From the NCBI GenBank assembly GCA_031254095.1, contig JAIRVC010000054.1, positions 1 to 5,899 on the forward strand: a DNA stretch of 5,899 nt, in the 5' to 3' direction. The notes beneath the pieces are model-generated. The model was not told the origin of the DNA. It made no database searches and saw only the letters and a list, made by a program, of their open reading frames with translations. Positions 5,744 to 5,899 of the stretch are shown in pieces. This DNA comes from Acidobacteriota bacterium (GTDB taxonomy: Bacteria > Acidobacteriota > UBA6911). Position numbers and translations under genes: made by a program. The first letter of the stretch is position 1, and each line of letters starts with the position of its first letter.

Positions 5744-5899
5744 GTGAGGATTAATAGCATTATTATTAAAAATCTGGTCTATTTCTTTTCTCCCGGAAAA
5801 AAGCTGTTTTTATATCGATATGTGCCTCTTGTTTCCATCCTTTGTTTTCTGCTTTGGAGTGCAGGTCTGCGGTCTGATTTTTCCTGGGACGATGCCGAT
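5744..5899 (+). CDS. Membrane protein N-terminus, possibly a GT39/TPR-type glycosyltransferase
   Basis: This is a partial gene: 52 codons, cut by the right edge. It starts at GTG (5744), with AGAGGA at 5729-5734 and 9-nt spacing; no in-frame ATG lies nearby upstream. The N-terminus is basic and hydrophobic (MRINSIIIKNLVYFF), then GKKLFLYRY, then a transmembrane segment at about 26-40 (YVPLVSILCFLLWSA), then GLRSDFSWDDAD. A first TM helix followed by a short periplasmic F-x-WDD motif is typical of GT-C membrane glycosyltransferases of the mannosyltransferase-like/TPR family, where the acidic residues sit in the first extracytoplasmic loop. Too little is present to settle the family; any polytopic membrane protein is possible. 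The coding call rests on the RBS and an open frame with plausible protein features. Confidence 0.6.
   Translation, partial: MRINSIIIKNLVYFFSPGKKLFLYRYVPLVSILCFLLWSAGLRSDFSWDDAD

Overview
The window comes from a diderm (Gram-negative-type) bacterium. It carries a lipoprotein signal peptidase, a LolA-like lipoprotein carrier and an outer-membrane beta-barrel protein. The housekeeping part is moderately G+C rich. The IleRS N-terminus reminds me of Acidobacteriota-type sequences, but this is memory only and not a phylogenetic placement.

Left half, all on the minus strand and read right to left: an extended -10 promoter (3592-3600) drives ileS (isoleucyl-tRNA synthetase, complete). Its stop codon overlaps the start of lspA (signal peptidase II, complete) in an ATGA. 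After an 88-nt gap with a small hairpin comes the first 40 codons of a LolA-like periplasmic lipoprotein chaperone, which runs off the left edge. This is a coherent operon: one translation enzyme plus two steps of lipoprotein maturation and export. The start of lspA is encoded by a tandem (CCAAAAT)n heptanucleotide repeat.

Right half, all on the plus strand: a tyrosine recombinase with a complete R-K-H-R-H-Y catalytic set is divergent from ileS. Its normal C-terminus seems to end near residue 282. The reading frame then continues for about 78 residues through a 168-bp palindromic element and 22 nt into the next gene. The element has two hairpin sites (4566-4595 and 4708-4733) that are 24-bp inverted repeats of each other (23/24 identical) around a 115-bp core. 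It lies between the recombinase and a small outer-membrane beta-barrel gene (4778-5515).

Two readings of the element remain open. It may be a REPIN/MITE-like dispersed repeat that happened to insert here. Or it may be a pair of inverted recombination sites that lets the neighbouring recombinase flip a segment upstream of the surface-protein gene, as in a phase-variable promoter switch. This is the most interesting part of the window.

The last 156 nt open a membrane protein gene whose N-terminus (one TM segment followed by SWDDAD) resembles GT39/TPR-type membrane glycosyltransferases. It is cut by the right edge. I see no rRNA, tRNA, CRISPR array or riboswitch.
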